Below, piece by piece: positions 50,863 to 59,305 of a stretch of DNA of 64,000 nt (position 1 is the first letter of the stretch; each line of letters begins with the position of its first letter). Under the pieces are notes generated by a model that saw only the letters and a list, made by a program, of their open reading frames with translations, searched no databases and had not been told where the DNA came from. The stretch is from Pseudomonas putida (GTDB lineage Bacteria > Pseudomonadota > Gammaproteobacteria > Pseudomonadales > Pseudomonadaceae). A program made the position numbers and the translations under genes. The stretch spans positions 248,001 to 312,000 of the forward strand of contig NZ_MNAH01000006.1 of assembly GCF_001976065.1 (NCBI RefSeq), given 5' to 3'.

Positions 50863-51126
50863 TCAAGGTGGATCGAGGTTATCCAGGACCCGATTCACCG
50901 CCAGTTCCCCCAGCATGATCGATTGCTGAATCCCCAGCAGTGTGTGGCTCTGCGTGGCGTTCAGGCTCCTCGCGAAATCGCTCGCCATGACATTGGCTGA
51001 TGCCAGTGAAACGCAGGCGTATTCCAGAAGGGTGTGGTTGTCGATTTCGGGGGCGATGAGGAAGATATGGCTGGCTTGGTGTGGAATATCTGGGTCGGTA
51101 TCCGGTGGGTTTGAGCTATTGGTCAT
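50863..51126 (-). CDS. Small DUF6124-like hypothetical protein
   Basis: An 87-residue protein (MTNSSNPPDTDPDIPHQ). The body IFLIAPEIDNHTLLEYACVS and the end LLGIQQSIMLGELAVNRVLD match small Pseudomonas proteins of the DUF6124 kind as I recall them. The ATG at 51126 has CAGGA at good spacing. No TM helix or signal. It is preceded by leader copy B. Function unknown; the shared leader links it to the small gene at 13229-13558. Confidence 0.8.
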   Translation of the reverse strand: MTNSSNPPDTDPDIPHQASHIFLIAPEIDNHTLLEYACVSLASANVMASDFARSLNATQSHTLLGIQQSIMLGELAVNRVLDNLDPP

Positions 51127-51347
51127 GATTCAGCGTCCTGACAGTGGGGGCCACACCGAATCGCTACTGATCAAAAGGGTGGCAGCTGTACGCAGGTTAG
51201 TAGACCGGGTTACACGAACCGGCGCGCCCAAAGGCGCCCTGCGCACAGCTACCGTCAAGGGCAGGTATTGGCATACCTGCCTATCGGGAGCGCCAATGCG
51301 CTTCGTATAACAACGGGCTACTAAACCCGATCACTGACAATCAGTGA
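51127..51347 (-). ncRNA. Structured leader RNA, copy B (three-way junction)
   Basis: On the minus strand: H1 TCACTGA/TCAGTGA (51341-51347 with 51331-51337); H3 GGCAGGTAT/ATACCTGCC (51273-51281 with 51260-51268, 4-nt loop); and a 16-bp stem of 51238-51253 with 51181-51196. It encloses GCGCC-TTTG-GGCGC (51224-51237) and CCGGTT/AACC(C)GG (51217-51222 with 51205-51211). All 16 closing pairs form, two as G-U. Copy A has the same architecture, including no linker before the first inner hairpin, a 5-bp/4-nt inner hairpin, and exactly 54 nt from stem to ATG. The word GAAGCGCATTGGCG (51304-51291) matches copy A at 12 of 14 positions. Confidence 0.75.
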
Positions 51348-51487
51348 CCCGGTTCAAGCTACCGATGGCCCTCAAAGCGCACAAGCCGGCGGATTCTGGA
51401 GTAGTTGTAGGCAACGCCGCAAGGCGCTGTAGCCCCTTCGGGATAGTTCAGAAATGTCCCACGAGCAGCGGCGAAAAATCTGAGCCT

Positions 51488-51586
51488 GTAGGAGCGAGCT
51501 TGCTCGCGATGAACCAAAGAACACTGTGTGCACCCAGAAACCCCACGTCATCGTTAACGACCATCGCGGGCAGGCTCGCTCCTACA
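51488..51586. repeat. REP pair reaching into the lysR stop codon
   Basis: GTAGGAGCGAGCTTGCTCGC (51488 onward) and the inverse GCGGGCAGGCTCGCTCCTAC (ending 51585) flank about 60 bp. The lysR stop TAG (51582-51584) is part of the REP end. The rest of 51348-51487 has no recognised gene; it should hold the promoter of the small gene at 51126. Confidence 0.88.
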
Positions 51587-52478
51587 GCGGTTCAACCTTG
51601 CGTGTGAGCAGTTCCACAAACGCCCGCGCCATCGGCGACTTCTGGTCCTTGCGCTGCACCAGCCATACCGCCGACACCGCCGCTGGATCGAGCAGCGGTC
51701 GATAAACCACGCCATCAATGCGCATTCGCTGGTAAGACGCCGGCAGCACCGACACACCCAGCCCCGCAGCCACCAGGCCAATGATGGTCATCGCCTCGCC
51801 AGCCTCCTGGGCAAAGTGCGGGCTGAAGCCGGCGTCACGGGCCAAACTGAGCAGTTGCGCGTACAGGCCACTGCCGTAGCTGCGCGGAAAAAAAACGAAC
51901 GGCTCGAGGGCCAGCGCTGACAGAAACAAGCCTTCTTCACTGCCATTGGCCAAAGGATGCTTGGCGCTGAGAACGGCGACCAGCGGCTCGCGCATCAGCT
52001 CGACCACACTGAGCGAATCGGGCAGCCCAAGCGGGCGCATGATGCCGACTTCAATCGACTCATCCACCAGCGCATCGGCCACCTGGGTGCTGCTCATTTC
52101 CCGCAGGTTCAGGTGCACTGCCGGAAAACGCTGGCGAAAAGAGAAAATCGCCTGGGGAATCGTTGAGTTGAACGGTGCCGACGAGGTGAAGCCGATTTTC
52201 AGTTCGCCCAGCTCGCCCAGCTGTGCCCGCCGCGCAACATCCGCCGCCTTGTCGACCTGCGCCAGCACCAGCCGCGCCTCTTCCAGGAACAGTCGACCGG
52301 CCTCGCTCAGCTCGACCCGACGATTGGTACGCTCGAACAAACGCGCGCCGAGCTCCTGCTCCAGCGCCTGGATCTGCTGGCTCAGCGGCGGCTGCGAGAT
52401 GCCCAGCACCTGTGCGGCGCGGCCGAAGTGCAGTTCTTCGGCGACGGCGATGAAGTAGCGCAGATGACGAAATTCCAT
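51582..52478 (-). CDS. LysR-family transcriptional regulator
   Basis: A 298-residue LysR regulator with an N-terminal winged helix-turn-helix (MEFRHLRYFIAVAEELHFGR...ISQPPLSQQIQALEQELG) and a C-terminal effector-binding domain, resembling the BenM/CatM subgroup (GSGLYAQLL, AGLGVSVLP). The ATG at 52478 is used; ATG 52484 is possible. It is divergent from an MFS transporter, which it probably controls. Its ligand is unknown. The stop codon lies in a REP. Confidence 0.92.
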   Translation of the reverse strand: MEFRHLRYFIAVAEELHFGRAAQVLGISQPPLSQQIQALEQELGARLFERTNRRVELSEAGRLFLEEARLVLAQVDKAADVARRAQLGELGELKIGFTSSAPFNSTIPQAIFSFRQRFPAVHLNLREMSSTQVADALVDESIEVGIMRPLGLPDSLSVVELMREPLVAVLSAKHPLANGSEEGLFLSALALEPFVFFPRSYGSGLYAQLLSLARDAGFSPHFAQEAGEAMTIIGLVAAGLGVSVLPASYQRMRIDGVVYRPLLDPAAVSAVWLVQRKDQKSPMARAFVELLTRKVEPL

Positions 52479-52519
52479 GAACACCCCATTAGGTCGTTAA
52501 AGCTATCAAACAGGTCGAA

Positions 52520-52529
52520 CAATATATTG
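52520..52529. promoter_or_regulatory. Palindrome in the lysR-MFS divergent region
   Basis: CAATATATTG is a perfect 10-bp dyad in the 119-bp gap, AT-rich, about 42 bp before the lysR start and 68 bp before the transporter start. It is a candidate LysR operator or promoter element. Confidence 0.35.
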
Positions 52530-52597
52530 GATTGAATCATTAGCCAGCTATATGCTTTTTTCATTGCCTGACCGGCTGCGCTCCTCCGAGGTCCAAC

Positions 52598-53878
52598 GTG
52601 AAAACTGCTGTCGCTCCACTCGCTCATGAAATTCCACCCGCCGCCCAAGGCGAAGTCGCCGCCGAGCTCGCGCAGATCTACATCGAAAAAGGCACCCCGG
52701 CATTCATGCGCACCGTGCTGGCGCTGTTCTGCGGTGGCTTCGCTACCTTCGCCCTGCTCTACTGCGTGCAACCGATGATGCCGTTGTTGTCCCACGAATA
52801 CTCCATCAACGCGGCGCAGAGCAGCCTGATCCTGTCGGTGGCCACGGGCATGCTTGCCATCGGCCTGCTGATCACCGGCCCGATCTCCGACCGCGTCGGG
52901 CGTAAACAGGTGATGGTGGCGGCGTTGTTCGCCGCCGCACTGTGCACCATGGCCAGTGCGATGATGCCGAGCTGGCATGGTGTCCTGGCGATGCGTGCAC
53001 TGATCGGCTTGTCATTGAGCGGCCTGGCAGCGGTTGCGATGACCTATTTGAGCGAAGAGATTCACCCGCAGCACATCGGCCTCGCGATGGGTTTGTACAT
53101 TGGCGGCAACGCCATCGGCGGGATGAGCGGGCGTCTTATTACCGGCGTATTGATCGACTTCGTCAGCTGGCACACGGCAATGCTGGTGATCGGCGGCCTG
53201 GCGCTGATTGCGGCAGCGCTGTTCTGGAAAATTCTTCCCGAGTCGCGCAACTTCAGCCCCCGCTCGCTGCACCCGCGTAGCCTGGTTGACGGTTTCACCA
53301 TGCACTTTCGCGACGCCGGCCTGCCGCTGCTGTTCCTCGAAGCCTTCGTGCTGATGGGTGCGTTCGTCACCTTGTTCAACTACATCGGCTACCGCCTGCT
53401 GGCCGAGCCGTATCACATGGAACAGGCCTTCGTCGGACTGCTCTCGGTGGTGTACCTCTCGGGTATCTACAGCTCGGCGAAGATCGGCTCGCTGGCCGAC
53501 AAGATAGGCCGCCGCAAAGTGCTCTGGAGTACGATCGCGCTGATGATCTGCGGCCTCGCCCTGACCATGTTTACGCCATTGCCGCTGGTCATCTTCGGCA
53601 TGCTGGTCTTCACGTTCGGCTTTTTCGGTGCCCACTCGGTCGCCAGCAGCTGGATCGGCCGCCGTGCCACCAAGGCCAAGGGCCAGGCATCGTCCTTGTA
53701 CCTGTTCTGCTACTACGCCGGGGGGAGCATCGCTGGTACGGCGGGCGGCGTGTTCTGGCACTTGGGCGGCTGGAACGGCATCGGCTTGTTCATCGGCGCC
53801 TTGCTGATCGTGGCATTACTGGCCGCCTTGAAGCTGGCGAAGTTGCCGCCCCTGCCGGGCGCCGGCGCGACTATCTGA
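52598..53878 (+). CDS. MFS transporter (YnfM-like)
   Basis: A 426-residue major facilitator with 12 predicted helices; a 40-residue cytoplasmic lead precedes helix 1 (RTVLALFCGGFATFALLYCV). GPISDRVGRKQVM is the loop 2-3 signature and GSLADKIGRRKVL its counterpart in loop 8-9. It begins with GTG at 52598 behind GAGGTCCAAC. Similar to the YnfM/arabinose-efflux type; substrate unknown. Its last 8 bp overlap the convergent gspM end. Confidence 0.88.
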   Translation: MKTAVAPLAHEIPPAAQGEVAAELAQIYIEKGTPAFMRTVLALFCGGFATFALLYCVQPMMPLLSHEYSINAAQSSLILSVATGMLAIGLLITGPISDRVGRKQVMVAALFAAALCTMASAMMPSWHGVLAMRALIGLSLSGLAAVAMTYLSEEIHPQHIGLAMGLYIGGNAIGGMSGRLITGVLIDFVSWHTAMLVIGGLALIAAALFWKILPESRNFSPRSLHPRSLVDGFTMHFRDAGLPLLFLEAFVLMGAFVTLFNYIGYRLLAEPYHMEQAFVGLLSVVYLSGIYSSAKIGSLADKIGRRKVLWSTIALMICGLALTMFTPLPLVIFGMLVFTFGFFGAHSVASSWIGRRATKAKGQASSLYLFCYYAGGSIAGTAGGVFWHLGGWNGIGLFIGALLIVALLAALKLAKLPPLPGAGATI

Positions 53879-54332
53879 GCACCACCCGCGCCTCCAGCAC
53901 CGCGTTGCGCTTTTCCAGGGTCAAGGATTGCAGCACGGTGCCATTGCGTTCGATGCGGTCCAGCCAGGCCAGCAATACCTTGGCGTCGCCGCTGAGACTG
54001 AGGCGCAACTGATCGCCGTCGGTATTGACCTGATGCAGTTCCAGCCCCGCCTCGGTGGCGCTTTCGCTGACGTGCAGCGACAGCGGCTGGGCGACTGCTT
54101 TGCGCGCGCTGCGCGGACGCGCCAGTTGCAGTTGTGCGGCCAGTGCCAGTTGCTGATGATGTTGCCGCTCGGCAGTCGCAAGTCGCTGCTGGGTCGGTTG
54201 CCAGACCAGGCTGAATGCCGCGACGCCCAAGGCAAACGCACCCAACATCAGCAACAACCATCGCTCGCGCAGCGACAGACGTTGCCAGCGCGGCACCCTC
54301 TCCGGCCATGTAATCAATCCGCTCAGTTTCAT
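53871..54332 (-). CDS. gspM: Type II secretion protein GspM
   Basis: Inner-membrane platform protein, partner of GspL. The 153-residue protein has one TM helix (about 27-45, LLLMLGAFALGVAAFSLVW) and a periplasmic ferredoxin-like domain. It is the last gene of the gspC-M operon; its start overlaps the gspL stop (ATGA), and its 3' end overlaps the convergent MFS gene by 8 bp. Confidence 0.9.
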   Translation of the reverse strand: MKLSGLITWPERVPRWQRLSLRERWLLLMLGAFALGVAAFSLVWQPTQQRLATAERQHHQQLALAAQLQLARPRSARKAVAQPLSLHVSESATEAGLELHQVNTDGDQLRLSLSGDAKVLLAWLDRIERNGTVLQSLTLEKRNAVLEARVVLR

Positions 54333-55435
54333 GTGCCTTGCTCCAGGGTCAGGGTCGCCTGCACCCGATCGCCTTCCTTGCTCGCGCTGTCGAGTCGCAC
54401 CGGCAGGCCTTGCTGTCGGCCACGTTCACGCAATAACTCCAGCTCGGTAAAGCTATTGGCCGTCAGCCGGACTTTCCAGCCGTCGCCTTCGCGAAACTCA
54501 ATACGCTGGACATCGGCGTTGCTGGCACCGATGACTTGCTCGACGAGTTTGACCAGCCCGGCGATCTGGCCGTCCTGGGGGGCCGCATTCGGGCTTTGCA
54601 AGGCATTGAGCTGTAACGCCAGGTCAACGATGCGGGTCTGGTCCGGGTAAAGCGTCTTGAATTGCTGTTCGTTGCGGCTGTAGAGCTGGTGGCTCTGGCT
54701 TTCGAGAAATCCGATACGTGCCTGGCTGGCGCCCCAGTCGAGCAGCAACAGCGCCAGCACGACCAGCCCGCCGAGCCGCCAGGGCAGGCGCTTGCGGGGT
54801 GCCGCGAAATCACCGTGCAACAGATTGATCGCCTGGCCATTTACCGAGGTCAGCCATTGATCGATATCTGTGCAGTCCTGACGCTCGTCGCGCCACTGCA
54901 CGTCCATGGGCAAACCTGGCTTGAGCGCCAGCAACCCGTCATCCGACACGGCCAGACGAGCGGGCAAGCCGCCTCCGAGCAACCAGCGGCCAAACCAGCG
55001 GATACCCAGCGCCTGGTCACAGGGCAACACATCGGCATCGACAAACACGGAGCGCACTTCAAGACCCACTTCAGCCAGCAGCGCGAGCACGGCGGTAAAT
55101 CGTTCGCGGTCGATCACCAGCACCGGATAGCGGCCCTGTGAATCGCGCGCACCGGTGCTCAGGTGCAGCCTTTCCAGGACTTCGCTCAATTGCTCTTCGA
55201 CGGCGAACGCAATGGCCCGGGCATCCGGCTGGCGCCTGGACGGCCACGGATCGCTGAGCATCCAGCTGCACAATTCCATGGGCAACAGCAGATCGACCGC
55301 CTGTCCAGCCAGTACTTGTGCCGCTTGGCTCAAGGGCAGGAGTTGCCGCTTGCCGGTCGACGTCCAACGACAACACGGCCAAGCGACCGTGGAATGGGTC
55401 AAGCCGTCGGCTGTCAGGTAAAGCCAGGTTTTCAT
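54329..55435 (-). CDS. gspL: Type II secretion protein GspL
   Basis: A 368-residue bitopic platform protein that links the GspE ATPase to the periplasm. The cytoplasmic actin-like domain takes about 1-220, a TM helix about 228-245 (LGGLVVLALLLLDWGA), and the periplasmic domain the rest. It overlaps gspK upstream and gspM downstream by four bases. Confidence 0.9.
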   Translation of the reverse strand: MKTWLYLTADGLTHSTVAWPCCRWTSTGKRQLLPLSQAAQVLAGQAVDLLLPMELCSWMLSDPWPSRRQPDARAIAFAVEEQLSEVLERLHLSTGARDSQGRYPVLVIDRERFTAVLALLAEVGLEVRSVFVDADVLPCDQALGIRWFGRWLLGGGLPARLAVSDDGLLALKPGLPMDVQWRDERQDCTDIDQWLTSVNGQAINLLHGDFAAPRKRLPWRLGGLVVLALLLLDWGASQARIGFLESQSHQLYSRNEQQFKTLYPDQTRIVDLALQLNALQSPNAAPQDGQIAGLVKLVEQVIGASNADVQRIEFREGDGWKVRLTANSFTELELLRERGRQQGLPVRLDSASKEGDRVQATLTLEQGT

Positions 55436-56262
55436 TGCGGTATCTCGTTGGGGTTCGAGGGTAGAACACGCCGTTGCAGGACGTTCAGGTGACGCGTCTT
55501 CGGGTCGCGCTCGACATCGGTGGCCAGCCGCAGATGGCCCTGTCCCTGGGTCACTAGCACGGTGATCCGGTACCAGCGGCTGTCAACGCCCAGGCCATGG
55601 CTGCTCAAGCCCAAACCGGATAACAGCGGATCCTGGGTAAAGGCTTGAACACTTGGCCAACCTGCCGTAGAACGCTGGCGCACCAGGGCTTCGGCCGTTG
55701 AACTCTCGATGCCGTCGAGCGTGCGCAACACCAGGGCCGGCGCCGTGTTGACGTTCGTCGCGGCCTCTGCCGGTAACAGTGCGACCCAGGGCGCCAGGTG
55801 CCGCAACAGCTCGGCGTCGACACCGGGAAGCAACCGCAGTTGGCTGAGCTCGCGCAGCGCCCCCACTTGCTCCAGTTGCACCGGCGGTAGCTCGAGCAGC
55901 GCCAGCAAACGCGCCCAGCGATTGAGCGTGACTTGATCGACCTGGCCCTGAATCAACAGGGCATTGAGGTTGAAGCGCCCGGCCAGGTCTTCGATTTCGA
56001 CACGTATCTGCGCATCTTCCATGGCGAAAGCGCTGGACGGCTGAGCAATCAGGTCGCTGTCTTTCTGCTGGGCCTTGAGCAAACCGAGGCCTCTGGTTTC
56101 CCCGGCTACGGCCAGTTGTCGCAGGTGCATCTGCTGTAACTGTTGCCCGATGCCTTGCAGTAACGTGCGATGGCTGCGCAGCATGCCGCCGATGATCACT
56201 AGCGCCAGGCTCATGACCAACAACACACTGATCAACGCAACACCGCGTTGACCCGACCTCAT
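55432..56262 (-). CDS. gspK: Type II secretion minor pseudopilin GspK
   Basis: A 276-residue large pseudopilin at the tip of the pseudopilus. From the ATG at 56262 it starts MRSGQRGVALISVLLVMSLA, a prepilin signal in which the usual G-F is G-V, as in many GspK. Helix-hairpin-helix-like repeats follow in the globular part. The longer frame to 56409 lies in gspJ. It forms the tip complex with GspI, GspJ and GspH. Confidence 0.92.
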   Translation of the reverse strand: MRSGQRGVALISVLLVMSLALVIIGGMLRSHRTLLQGIGQQLQQMHLRQLAVAGETRGLGLLKAQQKDSDLIAQPSSAFAMEDAQIRVEIEDLAGRFNLNALLIQGQVDQVTLNRWARLLALLELPPVQLEQVGALRELSQLRLLPGVDAELLRHLAPWVALLPAEAATNVNTAPALVLRTLDGIESSTAEALVRQRSTAGWPSVQAFTQDPLLSGLGLSSHGLGVDSRWYRITVLVTQGQGHLRLATDVERDPKTRHLNVLQRRVLPSNPNEIPQ

Positions 56263-56801
56263 GGCAACGCTCCCGGCAATAACAGCACCCGGCGAATCGC
56301 CTCGAATCGTCCGGCCGACAGCTGCATTTCCACAGCCAACGGTGCCTTCGGGGCCTGTCCGGATGGCCAATCGCCGAGCCAACCGACCTGCCTGTCGTAC
56401 AGACGCCAACGCACGTCTCGAACATTGTCGAGCAGTTTTTGACGCTGCACGCTCAGAGCCCCTTCTGCCCGGCTATCACGCCATAACACGCCGCTGTCGA
56501 GTCGGTAGGTCAGCACCTGTCGCTCACTGCGCGGCAGGTCCAGCGGGTTACGCCAATTGCTGCGCACCAGTTGTAACTGCGTCGGGTCAAGTAGGACAGG
56601 CTGTTGCGCGATGTGCAGCAGGTCGCGCTCGATCAATGCCACGGCGCGTTGCAGGTTTTTGAGTTCACGTTCGTGGCTCAGGGTGCCCTGTTGCACGCGC
56701 ACCACACCGTCGAACAGCGTCCAGCTGGCCAGCCCCAGCAATGCGAAAATCGCAATGGCAATGACCAGTTCGAGCAGGGTGAAGCCGCCTTGATTATTCA
56801 T
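56259..56801 (-). CDS. gspJ: Type II secretion minor pseudopilin GspJ
   Basis: A 180-residue pseudopilin with prepilin signal MNNQGG-FTLLELVIAIAIF, cleaved after the glycine. E5 after cleavage is present (FTLLE). It overlaps gspI by 8 bp and gspK by 4 bp. Confidence 0.93.
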   Translation of the reverse strand: MNNQGGFTLLELVIAIAIFALLGLASWTLFDGVVRVQQGTLSHERELKNLQRAVALIERDLLHIAQQPVLLDPTQLQLVRSNWRNPLDLPRSERQVLTYRLDSGVLWRDSRAEGALSVQRQKLLDNVRDVRWRLYDRQVGWLGDWPSGQAPKAPLAVEMQLSAGRFEAIRRVLLLPGALP

Positions 56802-57177
56802 GACGATTAGCTATCCAGCCGATGGCGCGGAACAGGGTCTGGTTGCGACCGGCCAGGCCGACCTCGACCTCCACCACCACCCCATGCGGATCGTTCGCCA
56901 TGCCGACGAATTGACGCACGACCCAGTCGCGATCCCCCATGCTCACCTGCCGTTGTGGCTGCTCAATCACGGGGGACGATTGCAGGCGCAACTCGTTCAG
57001 TCGGTTGTCCGCCACCCAGCCTGCGAGAAGGCGTTCTTCGGCGCCGCCAGCCTGCCTCACAACGTACTGGCTGGCGGACAGCACGGCCGTTGCCAGGGTC
57101 GCGAAAATCGCCAGGGCCACCATGACTTCAAGCAAGGTGAATCCACCCATGCGCGGTATGGACGACGGCTCAGTCAT
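56794..57177 (-). CDS. gspI: Type II secretion minor pseudopilin GspI
   Basis: A 127-residue pseudopilin with MTEPSSIPRMGG-FTLLEVMVALAIF; the leader is longer than usual, and a second ATG at 57150 would shorten it. The start at 57177 overlaps gspH by 8 bp. It seeds assembly of the tip complex with J and K. Confidence 0.92.
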   Translation of the reverse strand: MTEPSSIPRMGGFTLLEVMVALAIFATLATAVLSASQYVVRQAGGAEERLLAGWVADNRLNELRLQSSPVIEQPQRQVSMGDRDWVVRQFVGMANDPHGVVVEVEVGLAGRNQTLFRAIGWIANRHE

Positions 57178-57637
57178 CGATCACGACCTCGCCGATGCCA
57201 TCGCTGGACAGGCTCGCCCAGACTTTGTCCCTGCCAGCGAACTGCAGTGTGAAGCTGCTGGTTTCATCGCTGCTCAACAGCAGAACCTGAGGCGGGCCGG
57301 CGTCAGCGCCCAGGCTTAGGGAATACCCTTCCTGCTCAAGGCTCAATCGCACGCCATCGGGCCAGCGGTAGAAGGCTTGCAGCGGCTCCCAGCCACGCCC
57401 TTCGAGGCGCATTGACCGATACCCTTCGACACTCAGTCGCAGACCGTATTCCCGCCCCTCGAGCACGGCCTGTTCCCGCAGTTGGCCAATGACACCCGCC
57501 AGGGTGCGCGCTTCCTGCCTGGCCTGCTGAACCGGGTTATCGCCAGCGGCCAGACTCACCATACCCACCAGCACGCCGATCAGGACGATCACGATCATCA
57601 TTTCCAGCAAGGTAAATCCCCGGCAACGGCGTGGCAT
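57170..57637 (-). CDS. gspH: Type II secretion minor pseudopilin GspH
   Basis: A 155-residue pseudopilin with MPRRCRG-FTLLEMMIVIVLIG. It starts 3 bp after the gspG stop. Beta-rich C-terminal part as usual. Confidence 0.92.
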   Translation of the reverse strand: MPRRCRGFTLLEMMIVIVLIGVLVGMVSLAAGDNPVQQARQEARTLAGVIGQLREQAVLEGREYGLRLSVEGYRSMRLEGRGWEPLQAFYRWPDGVRLSLEQEGYSLSLGADAGPPQVLLLSSDETSSFTLQFAGRDKVWASLSSDGIGEVVIDD

Positions 57638-57640
57638 GCT

Positions 57641-58090
57641 TCAACCACCCCAGTTGCCGATTTCCGCCGCGTGCCCTTCGCCGCCCGCGACGCCATCGGA
57701 GCCGAGGGAATACAAGTCGTAGCCGCCATCAGCCGACTTCACACCGGGATTGAGGTACTGATAGGGCGTGCCCCACGGGTCAACGGGCAAGCTTTTCAGG
57801 TAACCCTGAGGGTTCCAGCTGCGCGCCGCGGGCAACCCGGAAGGCCGCTTGCTCAAGGCCTCCAGCCCTTGCTGCGTGGAGGGGTAGTGGAAGTTGTCGA
57901 GGCGATACATTTCCAGGGCGGTGCCGATGGCCTGGAGATCGACTTTGGCGGCGGTGACTTTGGCCTGATCGGGACGGCTCATGAACTGCGGCACCACGAT
58001 GGCCCCCAGGATGCCGATGATGACCACCACCACCATGATCTCGATCAGGGTGAAACCGTGCTGGGAAGCTCTGTGACGTAAATCGTTCAT
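57641..58090 (-). CDS. gspG: Type II secretion major pseudopilin GspG
   Basis: The main pseudopilus subunit, 149 residues. Signal MNDLRHRASQHG-FTLIEIMVVVVIIG, then YRLDNFHYPSTQQGLEAL and a C-terminal calcium-loop region (YDLYSLGSDGVAGGEG) as in other GspG. Requires the prepilin peptidase, which is not in this window and probably is PilD elsewhere. It lies 3 bp after the gspF stop. Confidence 0.96.
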   Translation of the reverse strand: MNDLRHRASQHGFTLIEIMVVVVIIGILGAIVVPQFMSRPDQAKVTAAKVDLQAIGTALEMYRLDNFHYPSTQQGLEALSKRPSGLPAARSWNPQGYLKSLPVDPWGTPYQYLNPGVKSADGGYDLYSLGSDGVAGGEGHAAEIGNWGG

Positions 58091-58093
58091 GGA

Positions 58094-59302
58094 TCAATTC
58101 ACCAATTGGTTGAGGCTGAGAATCGGTAGCAGGATGGCCAGGACAATCAGCAGCACGACGCCGCCCATCAGCACGAGCATGGCCGGCTCGAATAGGCTCA
58201 CCACCAGGGCAATACGTGCCGCCAGGCTGTTTTCCTGTTGCTCGGCGGCACGGGCCAGCATGCGATCGAGTTCGCCCGCACGCTCGCCGCTGGCAATCAT
58301 GTGCAGCATCATCGGCGGGATGTCGCCGCTCAGTTCCAGGCCATGGGTCAGGGTTCCACCTTCGCGGACCGAGCGGGCGACGTCGGTCATTCGCGCACGG
58401 ATGGTCAGGTTGCCGATCACCGCCGCGGCGATTTCCAGGGCATCGACCAGGGGCACGGCGCTCTTGCCGAGGATGGCCAGGGTGCTGGCAAATCGTGCGG
58501 CTTCCATGGCGCGCAGCACGTCGCCACAGACAGGCAGTTTCAGCGCCAGACGATGCCAGCGCAGGCGCCAGGCCCGTTGACTCAAACTCCAGCGCCAGAA
58601 GGCGATCAGCAGCACCAGCGCGGCCAGCAACAACAGGCCATGGTTGCGCAACCCGTCACTGGAACGGATCAACACGCGAGTCAACCACGGCAATGGTTGG
58701 CCGCTGTCGACGAAAATCTTCACCACGTCCGGCACCACGTAACCGAGCAGAAAGCCAACGATGACCAGGCTGGCCAACATCAGGATCAACGGGTACACCA
58801 GCGCCATCTGGATTTTTTGCCGCGAGGCCTGGCGGGCCTGGGTATACGCGGCCAATTGCTCCAGCACATGACCCAGATGACCGGAACGTTCGCCGGCGGC
58901 CACGGTGGCACGAAACAGTTCCGGGAACGCCTTGGGAAACTGCGCCAACGCAGCGGCCAGGGCATGGCCTTCCATGACCCGGCTCCGGACCGCCGACAGC
59001 AAACTGGCAACCCGGCGCTTGGCAGTCTGTTTCGCCACTGCCTCGAGAGATTCCTCCAGAGGCAAACCGGCCTGAACCAGCGTGGACAATTGCAGGGTCA
59101 GCAGCGCCAGGTCGGCGGCACTTAACCGCCCTGCGTTACCTTGCTTGTTTGCGCCTCCACTGACCCGGATTTCCTTGATGTCCCGCGGCCACAACCCGCG
59201 CTCACGCAACAGCTGTCGCGCATGACGGGGAGTGTCGGCCTCCAGCCGCCCCTTGCGCCGGTGCCCCTGATCGTCATCAGCCCGATAATCGAATGTCGGC
59301 AT
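58094..59302 (-). CDS. gspF: Type II secretion platform protein GspF
   Basis: A 402-residue polytopic inner-membrane protein with three TM helices (about 165-190, 215-235, 370-395) and two repeated cytoplasmic domains; LVQAGLPLEESLEAV and GEASGELDRML-like repeats (SGERAGELDRMLARA) are visible. It is the core of the platform and starts 3 bp after gspE. Confidence 0.94.
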   Translation of the reverse strand: MPTFDYRADDDQGHRRKGRLEADTPRHARQLLRERGLWPRDIKEIRVSGGANKQGNAGRLSAADLALLTLQLSTLVQAGLPLEESLEAVAKQTAKRRVASLLSAVRSRVMEGHALAAALAQFPKAFPELFRATVAAGERSGHLGHVLEQLAAYTQARQASRQKIQMALVYPLILMLASLVIVGFLLGYVVPDVVKIFVDSGQPLPWLTRVLIRSSDGLRNHGLLLLAALVLLIAFWRWSLSQRAWRLRWHRLALKLPVCGDVLRAMEAARFASTLAILGKSAVPLVDALEIAAAVIGNLTIRARMTDVARSVREGGTLTHGLELSGDIPPMMLHMIASGERAGELDRMLARAAEQQENSLAARIALVVSLFEPAMLVLMGGVVLLIVLAILLPILSLNQLVN

Positions 59303-59305
59303 GAC

